Below, piece after piece: positions 1 to 6,235 of a stretch of 6,235 bases of DNA (positions are counted from its first letter, which is position 1; every line of letters starts with the position of its first letter). The position numbers and the translations under genes were made by a program. A model generated the notes under the pieces. It worked only from the letters and a program-made list of their open reading frames with translations, was not told the DNA's origin and did no database searches. The stretch is from UBA6168 sp031426435 (lineage in GTDB: Bacteria; Bacteroidota; Bacteroidia; Chitinophagales; Saprospiraceae), in NCBI GenBank assembly GCA_031426435.1, contig JANPLH010000504.1, forward strand, positions 1 to 6,235, read 5' to 3'.

Positions 1-9
1 CATGCCCAT

Positions 10-34
10 AAAAAACTGGGGGCTTATCCTCCAG
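10..34 (-). terminator. Candidate intrinsic terminator of the HTCS gene
   Basis: Read on the minus strand, CTGGAGG and CCCCCAG form a 7-pair stem with one A-C mismatch around the loop ATAAG, followed directly by six T (positions 15 to 10). An A-run upstream can pair with the T-run. It lies about 110 bases past the stop codon of the hybrid two-component gene, and no other gene intervenes. The mismatch makes it weaker than the other two terminators in this window. Confidence 0.45.
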
Positions 35-143
35 CAATTTTTGGTTATCTTTGGCGACCGTTGCCGCCTTTGACTTACATGGTGAAAATTCACGTTTACA
101 CAAATCTGTGGAAAGGGTCGGGTTTATGGTTTTTCAAATGCTA
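35..143. other. Short non-coding stretch 3' of the HTCS gene
   Basis: This is the 3' flank of the HTCS gene. I see no credible coding region, RNA gene or repeat in it. The long plus-strand frame that crosses it runs antisense through the AraC-domain coding sequence and has no family resemblance, so it is treated as a shadow. Confidence 0.5.
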
Positions 144-3100
144 TTAAGCGCCCCGCTCAATCCCCACATTCTGCTCCCGCCATTCCATAGGCGTCAATCC
201 AAATTCCTGTTTGAATACTTTGCCAAAATGGCTTGCATCATAAAAGCCAGTGTCCAAGGCTATGGAGGTGATGCTCAATGCTTGGTTTTGGAGCAGTTCC
301 TTTGCTTTGTTCAGGCGAATGGTGCGAATGAACTTGTTGGTGGAAAACCCCGTCAGCGCTATGAGCTTACGGTGAAGCTGCGTATGGCTGATACCCACTT
401 CCTGGCATAACTTTTCAATAGTATAGCTGCTATCGTCGAGGTGCGCATCCACGACTGTCCTCACTTTTTTCATAAAATAATCCTCTTGCCCGCTCATTTT
501 TTGCACTTCCTGTGCAGGCCTTTCCGTAAAAATAAGCCCTCCTACCTCCTGATAATAATGCTGTAGCTGTTGCCGAAGTTCGAGCAATTTCCGAATGCGC
601 ACGAGCAGTTCGTCTTCGTGAAAGGGTTTGGTAAGGTAGGCATCGGCACCGTGTTCGTAACCCTCCAGTTGGCTTTCCCTGTCCGATTTTGCAGTGAGCA
701 TGACGATGGGCACATGGCTGGTGCGCTGGTCTTTTCTCAATGCTGCGCAAACCTCAAATCCGTTCTTATGGGGCATCATTACGTCGGTGACGAGTAGGTC
801 GGGGATGAGTTCCAGGGCCATGTCAATGGCAGCCTGTCCGTCCCTGGCGACAGTGAGCCGGTAGTGCGGTGACAGGCAGGAGGACAGGTAAACGGCCATG
901 TCGGAGTTGTCCTCGGCCAGCAGCAACAGGGGCTTTTGAAGGTCTGCGCCTTCGTCGTCAAAAGAGGACAACGGTGGGAGTTGCGATAAAACCGATTTTG
1001 GCGCAACAACTGGCAATACAGTGCTTGGCGTGGCTACGTTCCGCACAGGCAAGGTCACGAGAAACTCGGCACCATGGCCCAGCTTACTTTTGGCGATGAT
1101 TTCTCCGTCCATCAGTTTCACCAACTCCCGCGTCAGCGCAAGCCCGATGCCCGTGCCTTCGCCCGAATATGTCTGTGTATCGTTAGCTTGATAAAAGCGG
1201 TCAAAAATACGGGGCAAATGCTCGTCCGAAATGCCGATGCCCGTGTCCCGTATTTTGAGCACCAGCGAGTTAGAACCGTTGGAGCGATTGGGGCTGCCCA
1301 CCGAAAAATAGACATCGCCACCGGTTGGTGTAAACTTGATGGCATTCGTTAGCAAATTGGATATGACCTGCTGCAAACGCTCACCATCGAAATCCATCAC
1401 AAAAGCCTCAAAATCGGGTAGAAAATGAAGCTTGACGCCCTTTTGCTCTGCAAAGGAATGTTGGCTTTCTATCTGGTATTTCAAGAAGTTCACCACATCG
1501 CCTTGTTGATAGTGAAGGTTCAATTTGCCGCTTTCAAGTTTGCTCAGGTCGAGCATCTGGTTGACGAGTGCGAGTAGGTTTTGACCGTTTCGGATAATCA
1601 TGTCAAGGTTGCCGATTGGCTTCCCTATCTCCAAATGTTGGATTTTCCAATTTCCAATTTCCAATTTCACCTGTCGTGCCATGCCGAGGATGATGGTGAG
1701 CGGTGTGCGAAACTCATGGGTGATGTTGGCGTAGAGTTTTGTTTTTACGGCATCGAGTTCTTGGAGTCTTAGGGTTTCAGCAAGTTCGAGGCGGCGTTTG
1801 ATTTGGAAGCGGTAGAATAAATATAATGCCGCACAAATCAACATAGCATATAAAGTGTAGGCCCACCAAGTGGCCCAAAATGGTGGCGAGATAATAACCC
1901 TCACTGATTTTTCAGCGCTCCACTGGCCAAGATGGTTGGCAGCCCTGACTCTGAAGGTATAATTCCCAGTAGGCACTTTGAAATAACTTGCTATTGGCTC
2001 GGAACCTGCTACCCGCCATTTTTCATCATAGGGCTCTAACATAAATTCATGCCTATTGGCATCCCTGTTGATAAAATCCAGTAACGCAAAACGGAAGGAG
2101 AATACATTCTGATTATAGTTCAACCTTATTTCTGGGGTGTCCCAAATATTTGATGTAAGCACGCCGCCACTTCCTATTTTAACTGGCTGGTTAAACATTT
2201 CAAACGCCGTGATTATGACTTCAGGTTTGTTGTTGCTGTTAACCTGTTCCATTTCTAAAGGGTCAAAGATTTGGAGCCCACCACGCCCACCAAACAAGAC
2301 TTTGCCTGAATGAGTCCTGTATATGCTATTAAATTGAAATGGTTGAAATTTGACGCCAGAAGAAGCTCCATAGGAGAAGATTGTTTTATTTTCCGGATTA
2401 AACAGTAATAGATTTTCTGCTATTATCCAGATTTTATCCATCCCATCTATTACCATTCCTTTTACGTCGGCAAATTCGTTGTCGTATTTATCGAGTCCAT
2501 GCCAATTAACCTGCCCAGATTCAATATCAATATCGAATAAGCCTGGTTTCATGGTAAACCAAATATGGCCTTTGTTGTCTTCCTGTATACCACTAATCCG
2601 GGCCTGTTTCCCATAGCTTTTGTGAGGAAGTGTGTAGTGTTTAAAAGTTGTACTTGCCGGTTTAAACTGACTGACAACCACGGGTAAATCGGCAAAAGTG
2701 TATCCGGCGCAGCCGAGCCATAAGTCACCGTTTTTGGCCAAGTACATATTGGAGATGTAGTCGTGGGCAAGGCTGTTTACATTTTTAGGCTGATGTATAT
2801 GGTGCTTGAAAGTTCCTTTATCTTGGTCAAAATAATCCAGTCCACCGCCCATCGTCGCTACCCATAAATTATTTTTACCGTCAAGAATTATTTTAGTTAT
2901 GACATCATTAGACAAGCTGGATGGGTCATTTGGATTATGTTTGTATTGCCGAATTTTACCAGTTCTTGGGTTGTAGCTTATGAGTCCATTTCCTTTCATT
3001 ATACTCGTTAGCCAAAGTATGCCTTGTTTGTCTTCCTTGATACAAGAGATATTCGTTAGGAATTTGTCACCACCGCCAAGCAATAATTCTTCCTCCCCGT

Positions 3101-4436
3101 TATTAAGGTTTATTTTTTCCAACAATCCTTCTCTCTTGCCAATCCAAATACGCCCATCGCTACTTTCACAAAAAGCTTGAAAGATGTCTGCATTTAACGA
3201 CAATGGTATCTGGTGAAAAGGATTCAAAATTGACATGACAGCTTGGCTTACCCTCCCATTTGCTTCGGCGGTACTCATCCATATTGAGCCATCTTTTGCC
3301 TGAAGCATGGTCCAAGCTGCGTTTTCTGGTAAGCTAAGCGGATTGGCCTCATTGTGCGTAAAATGCTGCCATTCACCCGTTTCTAAATTAATCCTCTTTA
3401 TTCCACCTCGCCAATCGCAAATCCAAAGCCAGCCATCCTGGTCTTCAGAAATTGCTGTAATATGCCAATCTGGGCTGTCTTCATGTTTCGGCGCACTGAA
3501 GCCCGTAGGGTTACCAGGCGTATTTTGGTACCGGATAAATTTTCCAGTTTTTCTGTCCATTTTATGCAACCCATCCCCGGCAGCGCCTATCCAAAAATTG
3601 CCCTTGGAGTCTTCAAAAATTGCCCTAATTTTATTGTTGGACAAGCTGTTTGGGTTGCCATTTTCATGTTGGTAGCGGACGAACCTTCCCGTTTCTGGAA
3701 TATACTTATTTAGCCCCCCATCAACCGATTTTTGCCAATCAATGCTCATTTCTATTCCGTTACTCGTCCCCTTTTTGGGCACTGGTTTTAGGTGAGTGGC
3801 GTCCCATATGAAGCCAGTGCCAACCCATAATACACCCGCTCTGTCAATATAGAGTGCACGAACCATATCATAGCTTAGGCTATGTTGATTTGAATCATCG
3901 TGGTAGAAATTATTGAATTTTCCTGTTTTCGAATTAAGTTGGCTGAGCCCATGTTGGGTGCCCACCCAAATATAACCTTGCCGGTCTTCCACAACGACTG
4001 AAACCATGTCATTGCAAAGGCTGCTGGCATCATTTGGATTATGGCGAAAGTGTTTGAAATGTCCAGTTTTGGGGTTGTAATGATCAACACCTTCACCCCA
4101 AAAAGCTATATATAGCGTTCCATCCTTGGCTACGTAGATGTACTCTACATAATCGGATGCAATGGAATTGGAATCCAATGGGTTGTTGTGAAACGAAGTA
4201 AAATGATAGCCATCGAAGCGGTGCAGGCCATACTGTGAACCGAACCATAAGAATCCGGTAGAGTCCTGCGCTATTGCCTGCACGTGGTTGCCAGCCTGGC
4301 CTCCGGGAAGGTCGAGCAGCCTAAAAGAAATACCTACAGACAAGGAGGAGTTTTGGCAAAGCATGTCTTGAGCGAGCAGTAGTGTGAACAACCCCGTAAG
4401 TACCCAAGACTTAAAATTCAATTCAGCATTTGCCAT
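144..4436 (-). CDS. Hybrid two-component system sensor kinase / response regulator (HTCS), AraC-type output
   Basis: This single-polypeptide membrane sensor and transcription factor has 1430 residues, a usual length for Bacteroidota HTCS proteins. An N-terminal signal or anchor (residues about 8-28) leads into 14 propeller blades with the GxxWxG-type core, at W64, Y109, W157, W204, W282, W338, W386, W431, W475, W525, W573, W626, W670 and L714, which suggests two seven-bladed periplasmic sensors. A Y_Y_Y domain (about 772-850) and one membrane helix (about 853-875) follow. The kinase has the H-box NITHEFRTPL with phosphoacceptor H907, an N-box with N1031, DTGIGI at D1064 and a GxGTGIGL box at 1092-1099. 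The receiver (about 1170-1290) has E1175/D1176, phosphoacceptor D1218, T1248 and K1270. The C-terminus (about 1322-1421) is an AraC-type double helix-turn-helix. All catalytic residues checked are intact, so it should be functional. HTCS proteins usually sense a breakdown product, often a glycan fragment, and activate a nearby use locus. No such locus is visible here, so the ligand is unknown. The ATG gives a good signal sequence; Shine-Dalgarno is weak, as is normal for the phylum. Confidence 0.96.
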   Translation of the reverse strand: MANAELNFKSWVLTGLFTLLLAQDMLCQNSSLSVGISFRLLDLPGGQAGNHVQAIAQDSTGFLWFGSQYGLHRFDGYHFTSFHNNPLDSNSIASDYVEYIYVAKDGTLYIAFWGEGVDHYNPKTGHFKHFRHNPNDASSLCNDMVSVVVEDRQGYIWVGTQHGLSQLNSKTGKFNNFYHDDSNQHSLSYDMVRALYIDRAGVLWVGTGFIWDATHLKPVPKKGTSNGIEMSIDWQKSVDGGLNKYIPETGRFVRYQHENGNPNSLSNNKIRAIFEDSKGNFWIGAAGDGLHKMDRKTGKFIRYQNTPGNPTGFSAPKHEDSPDWHITAISEDQDGWLWICDWRGGIKRINLETGEWQHFTHNEANPLSLPENAAWTMLQAKDGSIWMSTAEANGRVSQAVMSILNPFHQIPLSLNADIFQAFCESSDGRIWIGKREGLLEKINLNNGEEELLLGGGDKFLTNISCIKEDKQGILWLTSIMKGNGLISYNPRTGKIRQYKHNPNDPSSLSNDVITKIILDGKNNLWVATMGGGLDYFDQDKGTFKHHIHQPKNVNSLAHDYISNMYLAKNGDLWLGCAGYTFADLPVVVSQFKPASTTFKHYTLPHKSYGKQARISGIQEDNKGHIWFTMKPGLFDIDIESGQVNWHGLDKYDNEFADVKGMVIDGMDKIWIIAENLLLFNPENKTIFSYGASSGVKFQPFQFNSIYRTHSGKVLFGGRGGLQIFDPLEMEQVNSNNKPEVIITAFEMFNQPVKIGSGGVLTSNIWDTPEIRLNYNQNVFSFRFALLDFINRDANRHEFMLEPYDEKWRVAGSEPIASYFKVPTGNYTFRVRAANHLGQWSAEKSVRVIISPPFWATWWAYTLYAMLICAALYLFYRFQIKRRLELAETLRLQELDAVKTKLYANITHEFRTPLTIILGMARQVKLEIGNWKIQHLEIGKPIGNLDMIIRNGQNLLALVNQMLDLSKLESGKLNLHYQQGDVVNFLKYQIESQHSFAEQKGVKLHFLPDFEAFVMDFDGERLQQVISNLLTNAIKFTPTGGDVYFSVGSPNRSNGSNSLVLKIRDTGIGISDEHLPRIFDRFYQANDTQTYSGEGTGIGLALTRELVKLMDGEIIAKSKLGHGAEFLVTLPVRNVATPSTVLPVVAPKSVLSQLPPLSSFDDEGADLQKPLLLLAEDNSDMAVYLSSCLSPHYRLTVARDGQAAIDMALELIPDLLVTDVMMPHKNGFEVCAALRKDQRTSHVPIVMLTAKSDRESQLEGYEHGADAYLTKPFHEDELLVRIRKLLELRQQLQHYYQEVGGLIFTERPAQEVQKMSGQEDYFMKKVRTVVDAHLDDSSYTIEKLCQEVGISHTQLHRKLIALTGFSTNKFIRTIRLNKAKELLQNQALSITSIALDTGFYDASHFGKVFKQEFGLTPMEWREQNVGIERGA
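1644..1668. repeat. Heptamer tandem repeat TTTCCAA x3 within the HTCS kinase region
   Basis: Three perfect tandem copies of TTTCCAA (1644-1650, 1651-1657, 1658-1664) are followed by a partial TTTC. The tract lies in the HTCS reading frame, encoding roughly residues 923-931, about 15 residues after the phosphoacceptor H907. The protein shows a matching degenerate repeat, LEIGN (925-929) and LEIGK (935-939). Seven is not a multiple of three, so a change of one unit would shift the frame. Confidence 0.85.
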
Positions 4437-4469
4437 CGTTCTTCAATTTGGTTGAGGATGTAAAAATAC

Positions 4470-4500
4470 AAAAAACAGGGCGGGAAAAAGCCCGCACCTG
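4470..4500 (-). terminator. Strong intrinsic terminator after the exported-protein gene, inside the HTCS leader region
   Basis: On the minus strand CAGG-T-GCGGG and CCCGC-CCTG make a 9-pair GC-rich stem with one bulged T and a six-base loop (CTTTTT), followed at once by six T (4475 to 4470). It begins 74 bases past the stop of the 245-residue gene, so it most simply ends that transcript. The T-run stops only 33 bases before the HTCS start codon, so any HTCS promoter upstream of the hairpin must read through it. Confidence 0.85.
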
Positions 4501-4511
4501 CAAGATTGTAT

Positions 4512-4541
4512 AAAACTTAAATTTTAGTTTCCTAAGGTCAA
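4512..4541 (-). promoter_or_regulatory. Candidate Bacteroidota-type promoter for the HTCS gene
   Basis: On the minus strand TTG (4541-4539) is followed after exactly 19 bases by TAAGTTTT (4519-4512). The consensus for the Bacteroidota housekeeping sigma factor is TTG-N19-TAnnTTTG, so this matches everywhere except the last base of the -7 element. Transcription would begin near 4505-4508, giving a leader of about 70 bases. The odd point is that the terminator hairpin would then sit at the very start of that leader. The region is AT-rich, so a chance match is possible. Confidence 0.4.
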
Positions 4542-4574
4542 CATTTTGAACCAACAACCACGCAAACATGGCCG

Positions 4575-5312
4575 TTAATTACCAGCTAACTTTATCGGTT
4601 TAGAGACAGTGCCTGGGTGCTCCATCCGCTGCAACCCACCCAGTTCGACGCCATCATCGGTCAGGTTGAAAAACTGCACCAAGGTGGCGTCGCTTGCTTG
4701 CACGTACACCATGTAAAATCCTTTCGCCATTCCCTTCAGGTTGAGTTTAGTGCTGTAACCAATCTCATTTGTTACATTTTGCTCAAATGCTATCAATTCA
4801 CCCAATGGTATCAACCGAATGATTATTGGCTGGTGCTGTAGATTTGCCAATCGCAAGCCAATTGATTGTTTATCCGCAATCGTAGTTTCTGAAATAAGTC
4901 TCCCTTTCCCTTGAGGGTCGGCACTGACCAAGTTCACGAAACCACCGTCCTTATCATTGCTTCCTTTCTCATCAAAAAATGCGATGTCCATAGTCCCTAA
5001 ATGGAAGGATTGTACATGGCGGCCGTTTTTATTGCTCACCAAGATGATATAATCGTTGTCGGGCATACCGACCAGGTTCAGTTTTTTGGCATACCCTTGC
5101 TCACCCCAGATGTATTCAGAGAACCAGGATGTTCCGTCCATGTCCTGAATAAGAAGGTGTGTGCGCAAATTTTCAAGGTTGGCAAGCTGCACGTTGATGG
5201 TTTTGGCTGCTTCTCCTTTTTCAAACCTGACAATCATCCGGTTTGGGTTTGCAAAAAGCGTTAAGGTAGAAAAACAAGTCAGGGCTGTGAGAAAAATGAT
5301 GTGCTTTTTCAT
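4575..5312 (-). CDS. Exported protein of unknown function with two internal repeats
   Basis: I do not recognise a named family. The 245-residue product starts with a clear signal peptide: a KKH positive end, a hydrophobic stretch at residues 5-20, and probable cleavage after A21 (LFA, then NP). The mature part holds two copies of one unit at a period of exactly 112 residues without gaps. LANL occurs at 43-46 and 155-158, GY at 73-74 and 185-186, KLNL at 77-80 and 189-192, GM at 82-83 and 194-195, and VQ-x-F-x-L at 100-105 and 212-217. The alternating pattern ending in a GM...Y...V strand resembles the small beta-sandwich modules common in Bacteroidota envelope and secreted proteins (DUF3244 or type IX sorting-domain-like), but this is only a resemblance. 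There is no lipobox, catalytic motif or further membrane helix, so it is probably periplasmic or secreted. A terminator follows the stop and another precedes the gene, so it seems to be transcribed alone. The ATG is chosen because it gives the signal peptide; there is no Shine-Dalgarno sequence, only an A-rich stretch upstream. Confidence 0.88.
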   Translation of the reverse strand: MKKHIIFLTALTCFSTLTLFANPNRMIVRFEKGEAAKTINVQLANLENLRTHLLIQDMDGTSWFSEYIWGEQGYAKKLNLVGMPDNDYIILVSNKNGRHVQSFHLGTMDIAFFDEKGSNDKDGGFVNLVSADPQGKGRLISETTIADKQSIGLRLANLQHQPIIIRLIPLGELIAFEQNVTNEIGYSTKLNLKGMAKGFYMVYVQASDATLVQFFNLTDDGVELGGLQRMEHPGTVSKPIKLAGN

Positions 5313-5526
5313 GACGTAATTTTTTAATGGTTTAAATTTATTTGGAGGCTTTTTTTTAGCGCTCCATTGTCTTACGTCTCAAAAATGCGGTCCTTCCATT
5401 CACGCCACGTTGATATTCCTTGCAAGCTACCTGATGGTTCTTTCAAGCGCTCTTACAGATATTGCATTAATAGGATAGGTATTGCATTTGCTATCATTAT
5501 ACAGGTCGGGAAGCTGAATTTTGGGC
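5313..5526. other. Intergenic region upstream of the exported-protein gene
   Basis: This roughly 210-base stretch has no credible gene and must contain the promoter of the exported-protein gene. I found no good TTG-N19-TAnnTTTG match. The near -7 elements, CATTTTTG (5395-5388) and TAAATTTA (5340-5333), lack a TTG at the right distance. A weak -33 box would fit a promoter that needs an activator. It holds the spaced direct repeat listed separately and an imperfect hairpin at 5344-5365 without a T-run. Confidence 0.6.
5457..5488. promoter_or_regulatory. Direct repeat with 20-bp period, candidate AraC/HTCS operator
   Basis: AGATATTGCATT (5457-5468) and AGGTATTGCATT (5477-5488) match at 11 of 12 positions, start to start exactly 20 bp, about two helical turns. 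AraC-family output domains typically bind such same-face direct repeats. The pair lies about 145 bp upstream of the exported-protein start codon and about 1 kb upstream of an HTCS gene with an AraC domain. The link to that regulator is inferred from position and spacing only. I did not find the ATTGCATT core in the intergenic region upstream of the HTCS gene. Confidence 0.35.
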
Positions 5527-5561
5527 AAAAAAAAACGGCCAGGCACTCTCGCACCCGACCG
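5527..5561 (-). terminator. Strong intrinsic terminator of clpB
   Basis: On the minus strand an 11-pair stem (5561-5551 with 5546-5536, including several G-U pairs) closes on the tetraloop GAGA and is followed by nine T (5535-5527). It begins 21 bases after the clpB stop codon. An outer inverted repeat, TTGGGC before and GCCCAA after the T-run, flanks the structure. This separates clpB transcription from the exported-protein gene. Confidence 0.9.
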
Positions 5562-5582
5562 CCCAATATCTATGAGAAAAAT

Positions 5583-6235
5583 TTAATTTTCAGAAACTGT
5601 AAACGCCTCCTCTACCCTCGGCGCCCTGAATACCACTTGTCCATCGAACACATCCAGCATGACCTTGGTCTTGGCCAGCACCTTGCCGAGCAGCATCTGC
5701 TTGCTCAGTTCGTTCAGCACCTTTTTCTGGATGACACGCTTCACGGGCCTTGCACCGAACTCAGGGTTGAAGCCTTCGTCGGCGATGTACTCGGCGGCTT
5801 GCGGGCTGATGGTCAGCTCGATTTCCTGTTTTTTCAGCAGTTCGACGACGTGGCGCAGTTGCAGTTCTACGATGGCCTTGATGTCCTTGGCCGTCAGCGG
5901 CTGGAACATGATGGTCTCATCAATGCGGTTCAGGAACTCTGGCCGCACAGTCTGTTTCAGCAGGTTGAAGAGCATTTCCTTGGTGCTTTCAATGACCTCC
6001 TCCCGGTTCGATTTATTGATAGTCTCGAAACTCGAGCGGATAAGGTCGCTGCCGATATTGCTCGTCATGATGACGATGGTATTCTTGAAATTCGCCGTCC
6101 GGCCTTTATTGTCGGTCAGGCGGCCATCCTCCAGCACTTGCAGCAGGATGTTGAATACATCGGGGTGCGCCTTCTCGATTTCATCCAAAAGCACAACGGA
6201 ATATGGCTTGCGGCGCACGGCCTCCGTGAGTTGGC
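5583..6235 (-). CDS. clpB: ATP-dependent chaperone ClpB, C-terminal part (5' end outside window)
   Basis: ClpB is the cytosolic hexameric Hsp100 disaggregase that threads aggregated protein through its pore, working with DnaK/DnaJ/GrpE. The window shows its last 216 residues of an expected total near 860-870, covering the end of the second AAA+ module and the C-terminal small domain. Reading from the edge, QLTEAVRRKPYS leads into Walker B VVLLDEIEKAH, then the DGRLTDNKGRT segment, sensor 1 around TIVIMTSNIGS, the arginine finger in EFLNRIDE, and sensor 2 in FGARPVKR. All are intact. The open frame continues past the right edge, and the GTG at 6218-6216 is an internal valine, not a start. ClpC or ClpA would be the alternative, but the KGRTANFKNT segment and the C-terminal tail fit ClpB better. 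The visible end carries its own terminator. The heat-shock promoter, if any, is outside the window. Confidence 0.93.
   Translation of the reverse strand, partial: QLTEAVRRKPYSVVLLDEIEKAHPDVFNILLQVLEDGRLTDNKGRTANFKNTIVIMTSNIGSDLIRSSFETINKSNREEVIESTKEMLFNLLKQTVRPEFLNRIDETIMFQPLTAKDIKAIVELQLRHVVELLKKQEIELTISPQAAEYIADEGFNPEFGARPVKRVIQKKVLNELSKQMLLGKVLAKTKVMLDVFDGQVVFRAPRVEEAFTVSEN

Noticed and set aside
1..9. Two in-frame ATG codons on the minus strand at the left edge, possibly the start of another gene
   Set aside because: The only purine-rich sequence upstream is part of the candidate terminator hairpin and too far away (about 18 bases), and no more than three codons are visible.
51..410. Plus-strand open frame of 119 codons
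   Set aside because: It lies mostly antisense to the AraC domain of the HTCS gene, has no recognisable motifs and no ribosome site; it is a shadow of the real gene.
3307..3713. Two overlapping plus-strand frames of 122 and 83 codons
   Set aside because: Both are antisense to the propeller coding region, where repeated blade sequences keep other frames open; neither resembles a protein family.
5344..5365. Inverted repeat GGAGGC / GCGCTCC as a terminator
   Set aside because: The stem needs a bulge, the T or A run is in the loop rather than after the stem, and no gene ends nearby.
5358..5452. AGCGCTC present twice (5358-5364 and 5446-5452) as an operator pair
   Set aside because: It is a short palindrome-based word 88 bp apart with no flanking similarity; chance is sufficient.
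5496..5501. Minus-strand TATAAT as a -10 box for the exported-protein gene
   Set aside because: No -35 box lies at a suitable spacing, the Bacteroidota housekeeping sigma factor uses a different -7 element, and it would give a leader of almost 180 bases.
6216..6218. GTG as the start of a 211-residue protein
   Set aside because: The frame remains open to the window edge, and the upstream residues QLTEA continue the conserved ClpB sequence, so this is an internal valine.

Overview
The window looks like a chromosomal segment of a Bacteroidota (Bacteroidetes) bacterium. The main evidence is a 1430-residue hybrid two-component system (HTCS) protein, an architecture largely confined to that phylum. 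Start codons lack strong Shine-Dalgarno sequences, and one promoter candidate fits the Bacteroidota form TTG-N19-TAnnTTTG. A family-level guess such as Saprospirales, Chitinophagales or Cytophagales would only be impressionistic.

All three genes are on the minus strand, so transcription reads from right to left. At the right edge (5583-6235) is the C-terminal quarter of the disaggregase ClpB, with its start outside the window, followed by a strong intrinsic terminator (5527-5561). A 270-bp intergenic region follows. It holds a 12-bp direct repeat spaced exactly 20 bp, a plausible operator for an AraC-type regulator. Next is a 245-residue exported protein of unknown function (4575-5312) built from two copies of the same roughly 65-75-residue unit. 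A second strong terminator (4470-4500) comes after it and overlaps the probable leader of the next gene. The HTCS gene (144-4436) fills most of the window and has a weaker candidate terminator at 10-34.

The HTCS protein is a complete one-component signalling machine: a periplasmic 14-blade propeller sensor, Y_Y_Y domain, one membrane helix, histidine kinase, receiver and AraC-type DNA-binding domain. All catalytic residues examined are present. No susC/susD pair or carbohydrate enzyme lies in the window, so its target cannot be assigned. The direct repeat upstream of the exported protein makes that gene the best local candidate, but this is inference. The terminators suggest three separate transcription units rather than one operon.

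The points most worth a second look are the repeat operator candidate, the internal duplication in the exported protein, the terminator within the HTCS leader, a 7-bp tandem repeat inside the kinase coding sequence that could frameshift, and a base-composition break between the sensor and signalling halves of the HTCS gene.
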